From NCBI GenBank assembly GCA_000697335.1, contig JNEM01016854.1, positions 1 through 33,128 of the forward strand: 33,128 nt of DNA, read 5' to 3'. The translations under genes and the position numbers were made by a program. The notes under the pieces are model-generated. The model was not told the origin of the DNA, ran no database searches, and was given only the letters and a program-made list of their open reading frames with translations. Shown in pieces: positions 1 to 9,784 of the stretch (the stretch's first letter is position 1; each line of letters starts with the position of its first letter). The stretch is from Conidiobolus incongruus B7586. Taxonomy: Eukaryota; Entomophthoromycota; Entomophthoromycetes; Entomophthorales; Conidiobolaceae.

Positions 1-19
1 AATATTATATATATATATA

Positions 20-228
20 CACTGGCCCACAAAAGTAAGTCATAAAATTATAGTTATATATATTATTATCAATAACTCTGTTAATTCTTAATCAAATTAA
101 TTTAAATTAAAACATATAATAAACTTATATTATTGATTATTAATTAAGTATATTTGATCCAATTATATTAAATTTTAGTTGATATATTAAAGTTTAAATT
201 TTACCTAAGGTGAGTCATAAATTTATGT
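20..228 (+). repeat. Left long terminal inverted repeat of copy 1, with two direct sub-repeats
   Basis: The outer site (about 33-50) reads AAAGTAAGTCATAAAATT and the inner site (about 208-228) reads AAGGTGAGTCATAAATTTAT, in the same orientation. They resemble the paired transposase-binding sites (IR/DR layout) known from some Tc1 elements such as Sleeping Beauty. Binding itself is inferred. Confidence 0.78.
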
Positions 229-244
229 ATTTTGGTTATAGAAA

Positions 245-1290
245 GAAAAGTAAAACTTAGTATATCTACCTTTTGCTTTCCTAACTTCCTTAAGTCTATA
301 GGGTATAGAGTCAACTAACTTCTTATATTAAGAAGGATTAATTTTTTTCTAAGCTTCTTAAATATATTCTTAAAGCTCATTTAAATTTTTTGCTGGTGGG
401 AAAGCTTTAACTGTTTTTTTTAACTAATCCCAAAAGTATTCAATTGGATTAAAGTTAAAAGATTAAAGAAATCACTTTATAGCTATTATTTTATTATTTT
501 TAAACCATTTGGTAGTAGAAATAGTAGTATAGCAAGGGGTATTATCTTGTTGGAAAATAACATCTGATTTATTCAACCTATATTATTCAATAGTTTTTTT
601 TAATTCATTGTTTAGAATATTTTAATATATTTTAGTATTAATTCCCCCATTAACTTTACAAGGATACCTTACACCAGAAGATAACATATATCCTCAAACT
701 ATAATTGACCCATCATTATATTTTTGGGTTAAAATAGTATAATGGTTACAAAGTAGTTCTTTGTCTTTTCTGAAACATCTAGCTTTTTTATTTGATTTAC
801 TAAGGTATATTTTATTTCATTAAACTAAATAACCTTACTTTAATCAGTTTCAGTTTAACTTTAGTGGTGATATTTAAACTCTTACCTAACCCTACAATAA
901 GACTTCTTTAGTTGGGGGTGTTTTTTCTTAAGGTGTAAGTGGTATCTATTATAATATAAAGCATGTATAATAGTATCAATTCTAACTAATATTCTTGTAT
1001 AGTCTTGTAATTCTTTCTATACTTCTATAGCAGTATTATACTTACTTATATTAACCAACCTATAAATATACCTTTTATCATATTTATCTATAATCTTAAT
1101 ACACTTAAGTTTAGGTTTAGACATATCCTTACCATAATTTTTAACAACTTTAACTATAGTAGATTAGCTAACACTAATAATTCCAGCAATCTCATAAGTT
1201 AATTTACCTTCATTATAAAGTTGATTAATTTATAAATAAATCTTTTTAGAGAGGGATTTAAGTATTTTAATACTAATATAATTTAATATA
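245..1290 (-). pseudogene. Tc1-like transposase pseudogene (copy 1)
   Basis: Reading order on the minus strand is an N-terminal helix-turn-helix region (about 1225-1135), a linker, then the DDE catalytic domain. The first catalytic site is VI*FNE, where the expected Asp is AAT (Asn) at 819-821. The second Asp is intact in QDN (544-546) and the Glu is intact in NPIE (439-441). At least nine in-frame stops occur, and the identifiable ones stand where Trp or Gln is usual: TAG at 825-827 for the Trp before the first catalytic site, TGA in IIV*GYM, TGA in AIK*F, and TAA in several Gln positions. The C-terminal part near 245-300 still reads like the family's KAKGGYTKY ending. Family assignment rests on these motifs alone. 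Confidence 0.9.
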
Positions 1291-1390
1291 ATAATTTACA
1301 ATAATAATATTAGTATAAATATATATAATTTAATAAAAAAAAAGATTTAAGTAATTTTTGTTTTATATACCCTTTTAGTTCTTAAACTTG

Positions 1391-1616
1391 CAAATTTATA
1401 CCTCACCCAATTTAAAATTTAAGATTTGATATATTAACCAATAATATATTAAATATAATTAAATATAATTAAATATAATTAAATATAACCTAATATAATT
1501 AGGTAATATACCTTAATTATATACTTTAATTTAAATGAATTTAGTTAAGAATTGTTTAAGTTATAGGTAAATATATAAGTGATTTTTATTTTATGACTCA
1601 TTTTTTTGGGTTAGTG
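1391..1616 (-). repeat. Right long terminal inverted repeat of copy 1
   Basis: On the minus strand the end reads CACTAACCC, then GAGTCATAAAAT, and about 190 bp further in GGGTGAGGTATAAATTTGC. This mirrors the left end, including the inner sub-repeat. It contains a decamer tandem run (1447-1490) that the left repeat lacks. Confidence 0.75.
1447..1490 (+). repeat. Decamer tandem repeat AAATATAATT
   Basis: About four near-perfect copies of a ten-base unit lie inside the right terminal repeat of transposon copy 1. The left repeat and the second transposon copy do not show it, so it probably expanded after insertion. Confidence 0.85.
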
Positions 1617-1618
1617 TA

Positions 1619-2102
1619 TGTCCTTATCAATATACTTTATTTTAAAATTTCAACTAAGAAATAAAAACTTTGTGTTAATATTTTGTTAAATAATACTCTA
1701 ATAATTTAAATTTGTCAAATTTTATTTTATATATATATTCAAAATAATTTCAAAAATATTTTTTTAATATTCTTATTATATCTAAATCTAATACTAAAAT
1801 ATCTATAATTATGCTTTAATCCAATTGTTTATCATAATATACTTGTTTTTTAAATATATTTTAACTTATCATTTATATATATAATAATAAAATTTATTAT
1901 TAAGATTATATATAAAATTTTGATATATATATATATTTCACAAAATTATAAATAAATTAAATACAAATATTTATAAATTTATAAATTACTTTATATTTCT
2001 TTTGCATTAATTATAAACAATTATTTTACAACAATTATTAATATTCTAGTTATTTAAAAATTATTTTTTAAATAAAATATTTATATTCCTTTAATAGAAC
2101 TA
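1619..2102. other. AT-rich spacer between the two transposon copies
   Basis: About 480 bp of very AT-rich DNA with short runs of alternating A and T. I see no coding potential, RNA gene or further transposon end in it. Confidence 0.7.
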
Positions 2103-3668
2103 CACTAGCCTATAAAAATGAGTCATAAAATTAAAAATATAAATATTTCTATTAATATCTTAATCAACTCTTATTAAAATAAATTTATATTAAACTATGT
2201 AATTAATATATATTTATTATTTATAATATAATATATAAAGTTAAATTTAATTAATTATTAATTGATATATTTAAACTAAAAGTATACTTAAAGTGAGTTA
2301 TAAATTTATGGGTTTTAGTATTAATAGAAAAACTAATATTTAATATATCTACCTTTAGCTTTTTTAGCTTCTTTAAGTTTTTAGGGTATAAAGTCAACTA
2401 ACTTTTTATATTAAGTAAAATTAATATTATTCTAAGTTTCTTAAATATACTTTTAAAGTTAATTTAAATTTTTTGTTAAAAGGATAGCTTTAATTAATTT
2501 TTTAAATAATCCTAATGATATTTAATTAAGTTAAAATTAAAAGATTTCAAGAGGTTATTTTATAATAGTTATTTGTTATTTTTAAGCCATTTAATAGTAG
2601 AATTTTTAATATAGTAAATAATATTATCTTATTAGAGAATAATATTTGATTTATTTAATTTATACCACTAAATAGTTTTTTCAATTTATTATTTAAAATA
2701 CTTTAATACATCTCAATATTAATTCCCCTATTTATTTTATAAAGATACCTTATATATAAAAATAACATATATCTTTTAACTATAATTAATCTATTATTAT
2801 ATTTTTAAGTTATAATAACATAATGGTTATAAAGTAGTTTTTTATTTTTTATTGAAATATCTAGCTTTTTTATTAGATTTATTAAGATACATCTTAGTTT
2901 TATTAAATTAAATAACTTTATTTTAATTAGTTTTAGTTTAACTTTAATATTGACATTTAAACTCCCACTTAACTATATATTGGGACTTCTTTAATTAAAG
3001 ATGTTTTTTCTTAAAATATTAGTGGTATTTATTTTAATATAAAACATATATAATAATATCAATATTAATTAATATTCTTATAAAGTTTTATAATTCTTGT
3101 TGTATTTATATAATCATATTATACTTACCTATATTAACTAATCTATATATATATTTTTTCTTATATTTATTTATAATCTTAACAAACTTAAGTTTTAGTT
3201 TAGGTGTTTTTTAAAAATTATTTTTAATAACCTTAGTTATAATAGATGAACTAATATTAGTAATTATAATCATCTCATAAGTTGATTTATTTTCTTTATA
3301 AAGTTGATTAATATATAAGTGAATTTTTTTTAAAAAAAATTTAAACATTATAATATTAATTTTAAAATATTAGTTTAATTGTTTTATAATATATAATATA
3401 ATAAAAGAAAAAAAAGATATATATAAGTTTTGTTATTTATACCCCCTTAACTTATAAACCTATAAATTTATAACTCATCTTAGTTAAGTTTGAGGTTTTA
3501 ATATATTAACCAATAGTTAATGAAATATAATCAAATATAGTTATTTATAATCAATTAATATAGGTAAATTATATATTTTAATTTAAATTTATTTAATTAA
3601 GAATTGTTTTAAATATAAGTAAATATATAAGTAATTTTGATTTTATAACTTACTTTTATAGGTTAGTA
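2103..3668 (-). mobile_element. Tc1/mariner-like DNA transposon, copy 2 (older, strongly decayed)
   Basis: The left end CACTAGCCTATAAAAATGAG and right end (minus strand TACTAACCTATAAAAG) match copy 1 and are flanked by TA at 2101-2102 and 3669-3670. The inner sub-repeats are also present: AAGTGAGTTATAAATTTATG at about 2291-2310 and its inverse near 3460-3480. The interior aligns with copy 1 along its whole length in the same orientation. Length is 1566 bp against 1597 bp for copy 1. It is richer in A and T, and nearly all differences I checked by eye are transitions toward A or T. Confidence 0.9.
2330..3380 (-). pseudogene. Tc1-like transposase pseudogene (copy 2)
   Basis: Only scattered motif remains are readable. 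The first catalytic region reads VI*FNKTKMY, with Asp again AAT and the next Glu now Lys. The second site keeps its Asp (2636-2638), but the two preceding Gln codons are TAA. The NPIE box now reads NLIKY, because CCA became TTA and GAA became AAA (2521-2532). All of these are single C-to-T or G-to-A steps, some codons having two. The pseudogene is clearly older or more heavily mutated than the one in copy 1. Confidence 0.85.
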
Positions 3669-6267
3669 TAGTTATAAAGAAATTTTTACAAATAAATTTA
3701 AATATTTTATAAAATATTAAATTTTAATTTTTTGAAAAAATTATTTTTTTAATATTAATAATACATCAAATATATATCACAGTATTATGATAATAAAAGT
3801 ATTATTTTTATAAAACTTTTTGATATATATAATATATTTATATAATAATATCATTTTTATATTCATTTTAATAGTTTTATATTAATTAATTATAATAATA
3901 ATAGTTAAATATTTTTATAATATTTTTCAATTTCTTTGAACTTTCATAATAATATTTTATAATTAATATAATAAGGCTTTGTTTTCCTGATAATAATTAT
4001 TTTCAAAATTCAGGTAAATTAGGATTTTTGATTAATTATTACAATGTTATTGACCTTGAAACATAATATTGATAAATTAAAATACCTTATTATATATTTT
4101 CTGATTATAAAATAGTAATATAATAATGTCCTTGTTTATATTAATTTAAACTTTGTTTTAGGATTTATTTTGAAATTTATATAATAAATTCAATTATTTA
4201 AAAATCATAATTATTTACAAAAGGTTCATTTAATAAATAAATATGTAATCAGTTTATAGAAAATTTTAAACTAAGATAAAATATTATTAATATCCCTAAA
4301 TTATATAATGGATTTTAATTATTGAAAAAAATATTCACTTTAATTTCAAGTAATATTACCCAAAACTATATAGTATATAATATCATACTCTTAATTATCT
4401 TAGCTTTCAGAATTTTATAAATAGTTATGGTTAAATTTAATATATTAAATATACATAATAATAATATTATTAAGAGTATTATATAGCAAAAAATTAAAAT
4501 AATAATGATTGTTTTAATTTAATAATATATTCTAATATATTTAATATTTCAAAATAAAAATACAAGTAATGAAGGGATATATATTAGATGTTTATTATAT
4601 ATTATACAAAAATAATATATCATAAAAAATATAAATACCAATCAAATAATATTATTATTTTCTAAAAATCTATATGATCATGATATATATATTGAAATTT
4701 TATTTAAATAATAATAATAGGTGAATTATTCAAATAAAAAATAATTTCAACTTTTAAACTGCTTTGTATATTAATTATAATATTAACTTTAACTATAATA
4801 TCCATCATTGAATATTTCTTAAACTTTGATAACTTAATATTAATTTTGTAATAATAGATAAATTAATAAATAATGAGAATCAATAATAAATAATTATAAT
4901 AATTATAAATTAATTTGAAATATTTCAAATCATATAAAAAATAATTTTAAAATATAATTTAAAGTTGAATTAAAAATAAGTTAAAAATAAAATAATAATA
5001 TCATATATTTTTATTTTTTTATAAATTAATAGAAGTTTTATTATTATTTAATATTTTTTATTTTTAAATTTTAATAAAATATCCCTTATTATATAAAATC
5101 ATATTTATGTAAACTTGAATTTTATCTATTTTGTCTTTATTAACAGGATATTTTAGCCTAAATAATCTAATTATATATATATCCTTTATAATTTATGGTA
5201 TTTATATATTATTTTAACTGGTAATATTTTAAAATTATTCTTAATAATTTTAAAATTCAATTCAGATCTTTAATAATTCAAATAAATGTTGAATAATGAT
5301 ATAACACTGTTGATTATATTTATTTAATAATATATTAACACTTAAAATAGTAATTTTTATTTTATAATAAAAATATAGAGATTAAATTAATGAATATAAC
5401 CTTTGAAACGTATATAGTGAATAAAACCTATAATCACATATTAATTTGAAGTAATTGAAGCTGAAATAATATGTAAATTAAAGGATTTTTTTATTTATTA
5501 ATTACATGTGCATGATATTTTAATATATCTACACATCTGTTTTAAATTAAGTACTACATGACTGAATTTAAAAATACTTGTATAATGTTACAACTTTAAA
5601 GTAACATGATATTAAATTTCTGATATAAAGTATATCTATAATATGATAGGAAATATGGTGGAATTCAATTAAAAGAGAAATAAATCTAATATAATAAATA
5701 ATATTCAATTAAATATTCAATTTTAAATACAGTAAAATATGAAGCAATATTTAAAGATTGCTAAATTTCGGTTCCAACAAAGAGTATTCTAATTAGGAAC
5801 TAAAAGGTTTATGATGCTGAGTGATTAAAAACATACAGACAAAAGGTAAGCAAGTTATACTCAGGATATATAATTTGATACCAATTTTCTTAATTCAGTC
5901 ACATCAACTTTGTCATAATTTTAATCTATTTGAACAAAATGTTGACAAAATAAGTCTATCTACTTTTGTCACTTGAACATTAAAAATTAAAATAATTGAG
6001 AGTATATCTTAATGAAATTAATTTAATTTTAATTAAAATATTATATTTAATTACCTGATATTAATAATGATGTAATATGATTCATTGTATTTGTAAATCA
6101 TGAGTGACCAAAGAAATCATGTTTAGATATCATAAAGTATTACAAAAGAAATGGTGATTCATAGGATACATTTATCAAAGTTTTAACCAATCTAGTATAT
6201 CTGATTAGGCTATATATATATATTGATATGTGACTGATATTAAGTTATCCATTCAAGACTAAAAATG

Positions 6268-6287
6268 TCAATATGGCACCATATTGA
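6268..6287. repeat. Near-perfect palindrome TCAATATGG-CA-CCATATTGA
   Basis: Two 9-base arms are separated by only two bases. The symmetry would suit a dimeric DNA-binding protein or a cruciform. No gene start is close, so its role is unknown. Confidence 0.6.
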
Positions 6288-7961
6288 GAAAACACATAAT
6301 AGATTAAACTCTGCCCAATATAAACTTGGATACTAATCGGCAATTTAAAATATTTAATCGAAATCAATTGACTTTTTCAAATTGACTATAATAAATTTTT
6401 GGTTAACTTTGTGATGATTGAATTGAAAAAAAGTATTACAAAAATATTTCAAGTTTTTTTTGGTGCTTAACATTGATTCTTGGTTTCAGATACTTTTAAA
6501 CGAAATGGCATATACCAAATACATAATTGCTTACTATAGGAATGACTTTTTCATTTCTAAATTAAGCATTAATTAATTTATTTCAAAATAAACAAAATAA
6601 CAGAATTGACCCAAAAATCATTGCAAAAAATGTTCCTAATTAACTATTTATACCAAGTAAAAAAATCCGATATTAAGGTAAAATTTTATAGCTGAAGGGC
6701 TAATCTAAAAAACTAATGATATTTTAAAAGATTATCATATGATTTTAGTTGAGTTGGAATATAAATTGGCAAATTTTTTATATTAACAAATCACCTTATC
6801 TATCCAATCATCAAATCTTTGAAATTGGTACCACTAAAATATTTTAAATTCTCATTAAATTTTTTATAAGTAGTACAATATGGCTGATTTGGTTTTTTGA
6901 TAGTAATTAGTAATGTTAAACGTGGTCAAACTCCCTTTACCTCTATACTATTCAATCTTCAAAATCTCGAACAGGATGACATGTTATTATAACATTAACC
7001 AATTTAAAGTTAAGAAACAGCTTAATTCTTTCTTAAAATTTCAGCACTTTATTAATTACTGTTATCACTTCCTTATCAATTGATTGATGAGAATATATTT
7101 TAGTGTGTCTATATAGAGCCAATCTGAATTATAAATCAATTTAGCATATCTTAAATGCTATTAAACTAGAATTTAGCAATAATTTTCAGTATAATTAGAA
7201 CAGTTATTGAATTTTACGTTAAATATAGAATATCTTTGACTAAACAATTCATAGTTATTATTAATATTTAATATTGATCAAGATAATTTAAATCAGTATA
7301 AATAGTTCATATTCATATGTTTATTATCTATTAAACTATTCAATCCCCAAAAATTATGGTGATTTATATTAACTATAAAAAAAATATATATATAATAATA
7401 TTCAAAACAGCTTATTATTGTATTAAAATAATAGAAATTTATACCAAATTAATTGATTATTCTCCTAGTATTTAGTATATTTAAGTTGCGTCGTTTTAAA
7501 TTCTTATTATTAAAATATTGTATATTATTTTTTTATGAATAATGATAAACAATTATAGATCTTGAATAAATAATTAATCCTTCAAAATAAATATCTTAAA
7601 TTTTTATAATATCAGTATATGATTAAGTTGTTATAATTATAGTTTATATACTTTGATTTATTCATGACATTTCTCATTATAATATAATATGATTTAATGA
7701 ATTTTATAAAAATTTAATTGACCTAAAGTATATGAATTTTGTAAATTTTAATTTAACATAAAGTAATCAAATATTCTTATTTAAACATGGTTATTTATAT
7801 ACCATTAAAACTAATTATATACGAATTATATTGTTGATAATTCTAAACAATATTCATCAATTGCCGAGTATATCATAAAGGATTAATTACTGATTTCGAT
7901 CATTATATGAATTATTTAACTCATATTAAAGTTGGATTGTTGACAACTAAATGATTCATTG

Positions 7962-8005
7962 ATTGAGAGCTTACTGGTTTTGGATTTTGAGATCGCGCTC
8001 TCAAT
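7962..8005. repeat. Inverted repeat ATTGAGAGC / GCTCTCAAT
   Basis: Perfect 9-base arms (7962-7970 and 7997-8005) with a 26-base loop, about 515 bp upstream of the phosphatase start codon. It could be a regulatory site or chance. Confidence 0.45.
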
Positions 8006-8329
8006 TAAGCTATTCAATTTAGTTTATTTATTCCTAATCTCCCTCTATCTCTTACTCTCCCGTCTTGCTGGATAAAGCTTTTCAGCTCGGAAAATTATAA
8101 GATTTATGACATCATATAAGGCAAATTTTATTACATTTGTAATAATTAATAATTAGCATTCTGAATGGTTGATTCATTTAAGCTCGTATTTAAAAGTATC
8201 AAAGCAGTATAATCGGTGACTGAGTTGTCACTGTTACACTTTAATGTGTCCTTAATACAGAATGGTGTTATCGTTTGTATTTATGAATAGAATTGCTTGA
8301 TTTAAACTTGTTTGAAATTAGTTGTTGAC

Positions 8330-8394
8330 GGGTTGTAGGAGGGGGAGAAGGGGGATTCGAATGAGTCACTAAAAAGGTTGGGGAGGGCGGGTGG
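8330..8394 (+). promoter_or_regulatory. G-rich island upstream of the PTC7-like gene
   Basis: The plus strand holds repeated G-runs: GGG, GGGGG, GGGGG, then GGGG-A-GGG-C-GGG. They lie in a genome segment that otherwise has very few Gs in a row. The island ends about 125 bp before the start codon of the phosphatase gene, so a promoter role is plausible. The runs could fold as G-quadruplexes. Neither role is shown by the sequence alone. Confidence 0.5.
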
Positions 8395-8520
8395 AATGAT
8401 TTAACATTGGGAAAGATTGAGAATTTACCAAATTGAATTTAATAGTTGAATCTCAATCATTATTGCGTCTCTCTTCTTTCAAATTGAATTTCCTCACTCT
8501 GTTCAATCGACTAGTATAAA

Positions 8521-9784
8521 ATGACCAAGTTTCTTCCCAACGTTCGTCCAATTTCGATAAAAAATTTTTCAAAGCTTTATACATCTCCTCATTGGGCGAA
8601 TTCTCATTCCCCTTCTAAAGTTAGACTTTTACAACTTAATTTAATTACTTGGAACACTTCTCGTTCTTTTAACACTTCTTCCACCTCTTCTTCTTTTCCT
8701 TCCAACTTATTTAATAGAACTTGGTTTAAAACTTCATCAATTATGGTCGGTTTAACTACTTTGGGTGTTTCTTCATCTTCTAATTTCTTCACTACTACAT
8801 CTTCCAACCCCGAATCAAATACCACTTCTGATAAGCCACCTTCCAAGGGTTGTCACTTAACTGTTGCTGCTGCTTGGTCTCCCAAGCGCCCTCGCAGTGA
8901 TCTTCCTTCTTGGTGCGCTGCTGACTGTGGTGAAGATGCTTATTTTGTTTCTGAAAATAAATCCTCTTACTGTATTGGTAAGCATATGAAATTCTTTAAT
9001 TCTTGGGCGCAGATTAATGATCTTTTGGAATTTAGGTATTGCTGATGGTGTTGGAGGTTGGGGTGACATTGGTGTTGATCCCTCTCAATTCGCTTGGGAG
9101 CTTATGAACAATGCTCAAGCTGCTGCTCTCAAGCAAGAAAAAGAGATTGATCCTCAAGAAATTTTAGATCAATCCTATTCCAAACTCGTCAACGAAGGAA
9201 ACGTCGAAGCTGGTAGTTCTACTGCCTGCATCTTGTCAGTTGATAAAGCTACTGGTATCCTCAAATCTTCTAATTTGGGCGATTCCGGATACTTGATTAT
9301 TAGAAATCATACTCCTCTCTATCGCTCTAGAGAAAATACACACTATTTCAATGCACCTTATCAACTTTCCATTGTTCCTCCTGAATTAGACCGCGGTAAC
9401 AACATCAAAAATACACCTGCTGATGCTGATCAAGATCACTATCAACTTGAGCATGGCGATTTCGTCGTTCTTGGTACTGATGGACTTTTTGACAATCTAT
9501 TCAATGAAGAAATCATCAGCACCATTGATTTGGCACCCCCACCCAATTTGGATGTTGCCAATTGCACAGATAATAGCGTCATCCGCATGAAAATTCAAAA
9601 TATGGCCAGCGAGCTCGTCAAGAAGAGCAAGCAAGTTGCCAACGACAAAATTAAGATGACCCCCTTCTCTAAGGCTGCTCAAGAACACGGCTATAGATAT
9701 TCTGGTGGTAAAATTGACGATATTACGGTTGTTGTATTGTATGTGGACATGGTTGGCCAAAACCAGCTCAAACCTCACATATAG
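8521..9784 (+). CDS. PTC7: Ptc7-like mitochondrial PP2C-family protein phosphatase, two exons
   Basis: Predicted 401-residue Ser/Thr phosphatase of the PPM/PP2C family. Ptc7 (PPTC7 in animals) is a mitochondrial phosphatase linked to coenzyme Q synthesis. Exons are 8521-8977 and 9036-9784. The 58-bp intron has GTAAGC and TTTAG ends and a TTAAT-type branch region. Metal-binding and family motifs run in order: GEDAYF (137-142), GIADGVGGW (153-161), GSSTACI (212-218), NLGDSG (232-237), HYFNAPYQL (255-263), LGTDGLFDN (298-306) and GGKIDDITVVV (376-386). The HYFNAPYQL box is typical of the Ptc7 branch. The first 100 residues are rich in Ser, Thr and Asn with few acids, fitting a mitochondrial presequence. 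The start chosen is the first ATG, after a pyrimidine-rich leader at about 8460-8500. Exon bases are far GC-richer than the flanks. Confidence 0.93.
8978..9035 (+). other. Spliceosomal intron of the PTC7-like gene
   Basis: GTAAGC donor, TTTAG acceptor, 58 bp. Splicing joins ATT-G to GT-ATT and restores the conserved GIADGVGG metal-binding loop. If the intron is retained, the frame runs into a stop at 9043-9045 and gives a 174-residue product without the catalytic core. Confidence 0.9.

Larger units (their letters stand above)
20..1616 (-). mobile_element. Tc1/mariner-like DNA transposon, copy 1 (decayed, long inverted repeats)
   Basis: The element is bounded by inverted ends starting CACTGGCCCAC on the left and, read on the minus strand, CACTAACCCAA on the right. 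About 24 of the first 29 bases match. A TA dinucleotide flanks each end (18-19 and 1617-1618), the usual Tc1 target duplication. The inverted repeats extend inward about 210 bp. The inside, read on the minus strand, encodes recognisable pieces of a DDE transposase: a helix-turn-helix start (EGKLTYEIAGIISVS), then VI*FNEIKY, FQQDNTPCYT and FNFNPIEYFWD. It cannot be active because many codons read as stops. Decay is moderate, so this is the younger of the two copies here. Confidence 0.93.
3671..8329. other. Long AT-rich intergenic region
   Basis: About 4.6 kb without supportable genes. It contains a 20-base inverted repeat (6268-6287) and a stem-loop candidate (7962-8005). The stretch from about 5750 to 7100 is slightly less AT-extreme and could be an old, unrecognisable sequence, but no reading frame or family motif survives. 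Confidence 0.6.

Noticed and set aside
8350-8366. GGATTCGAATGAG resembling a tRNA B box
   Set aside because: No acceptor, D or anticodon arms can be formed around it.
9497-9778. Open frame opposite exon 2 of the phosphatase gene
   Set aside because: It overlaps a well-supported coding exon on the other strand and has no family features.
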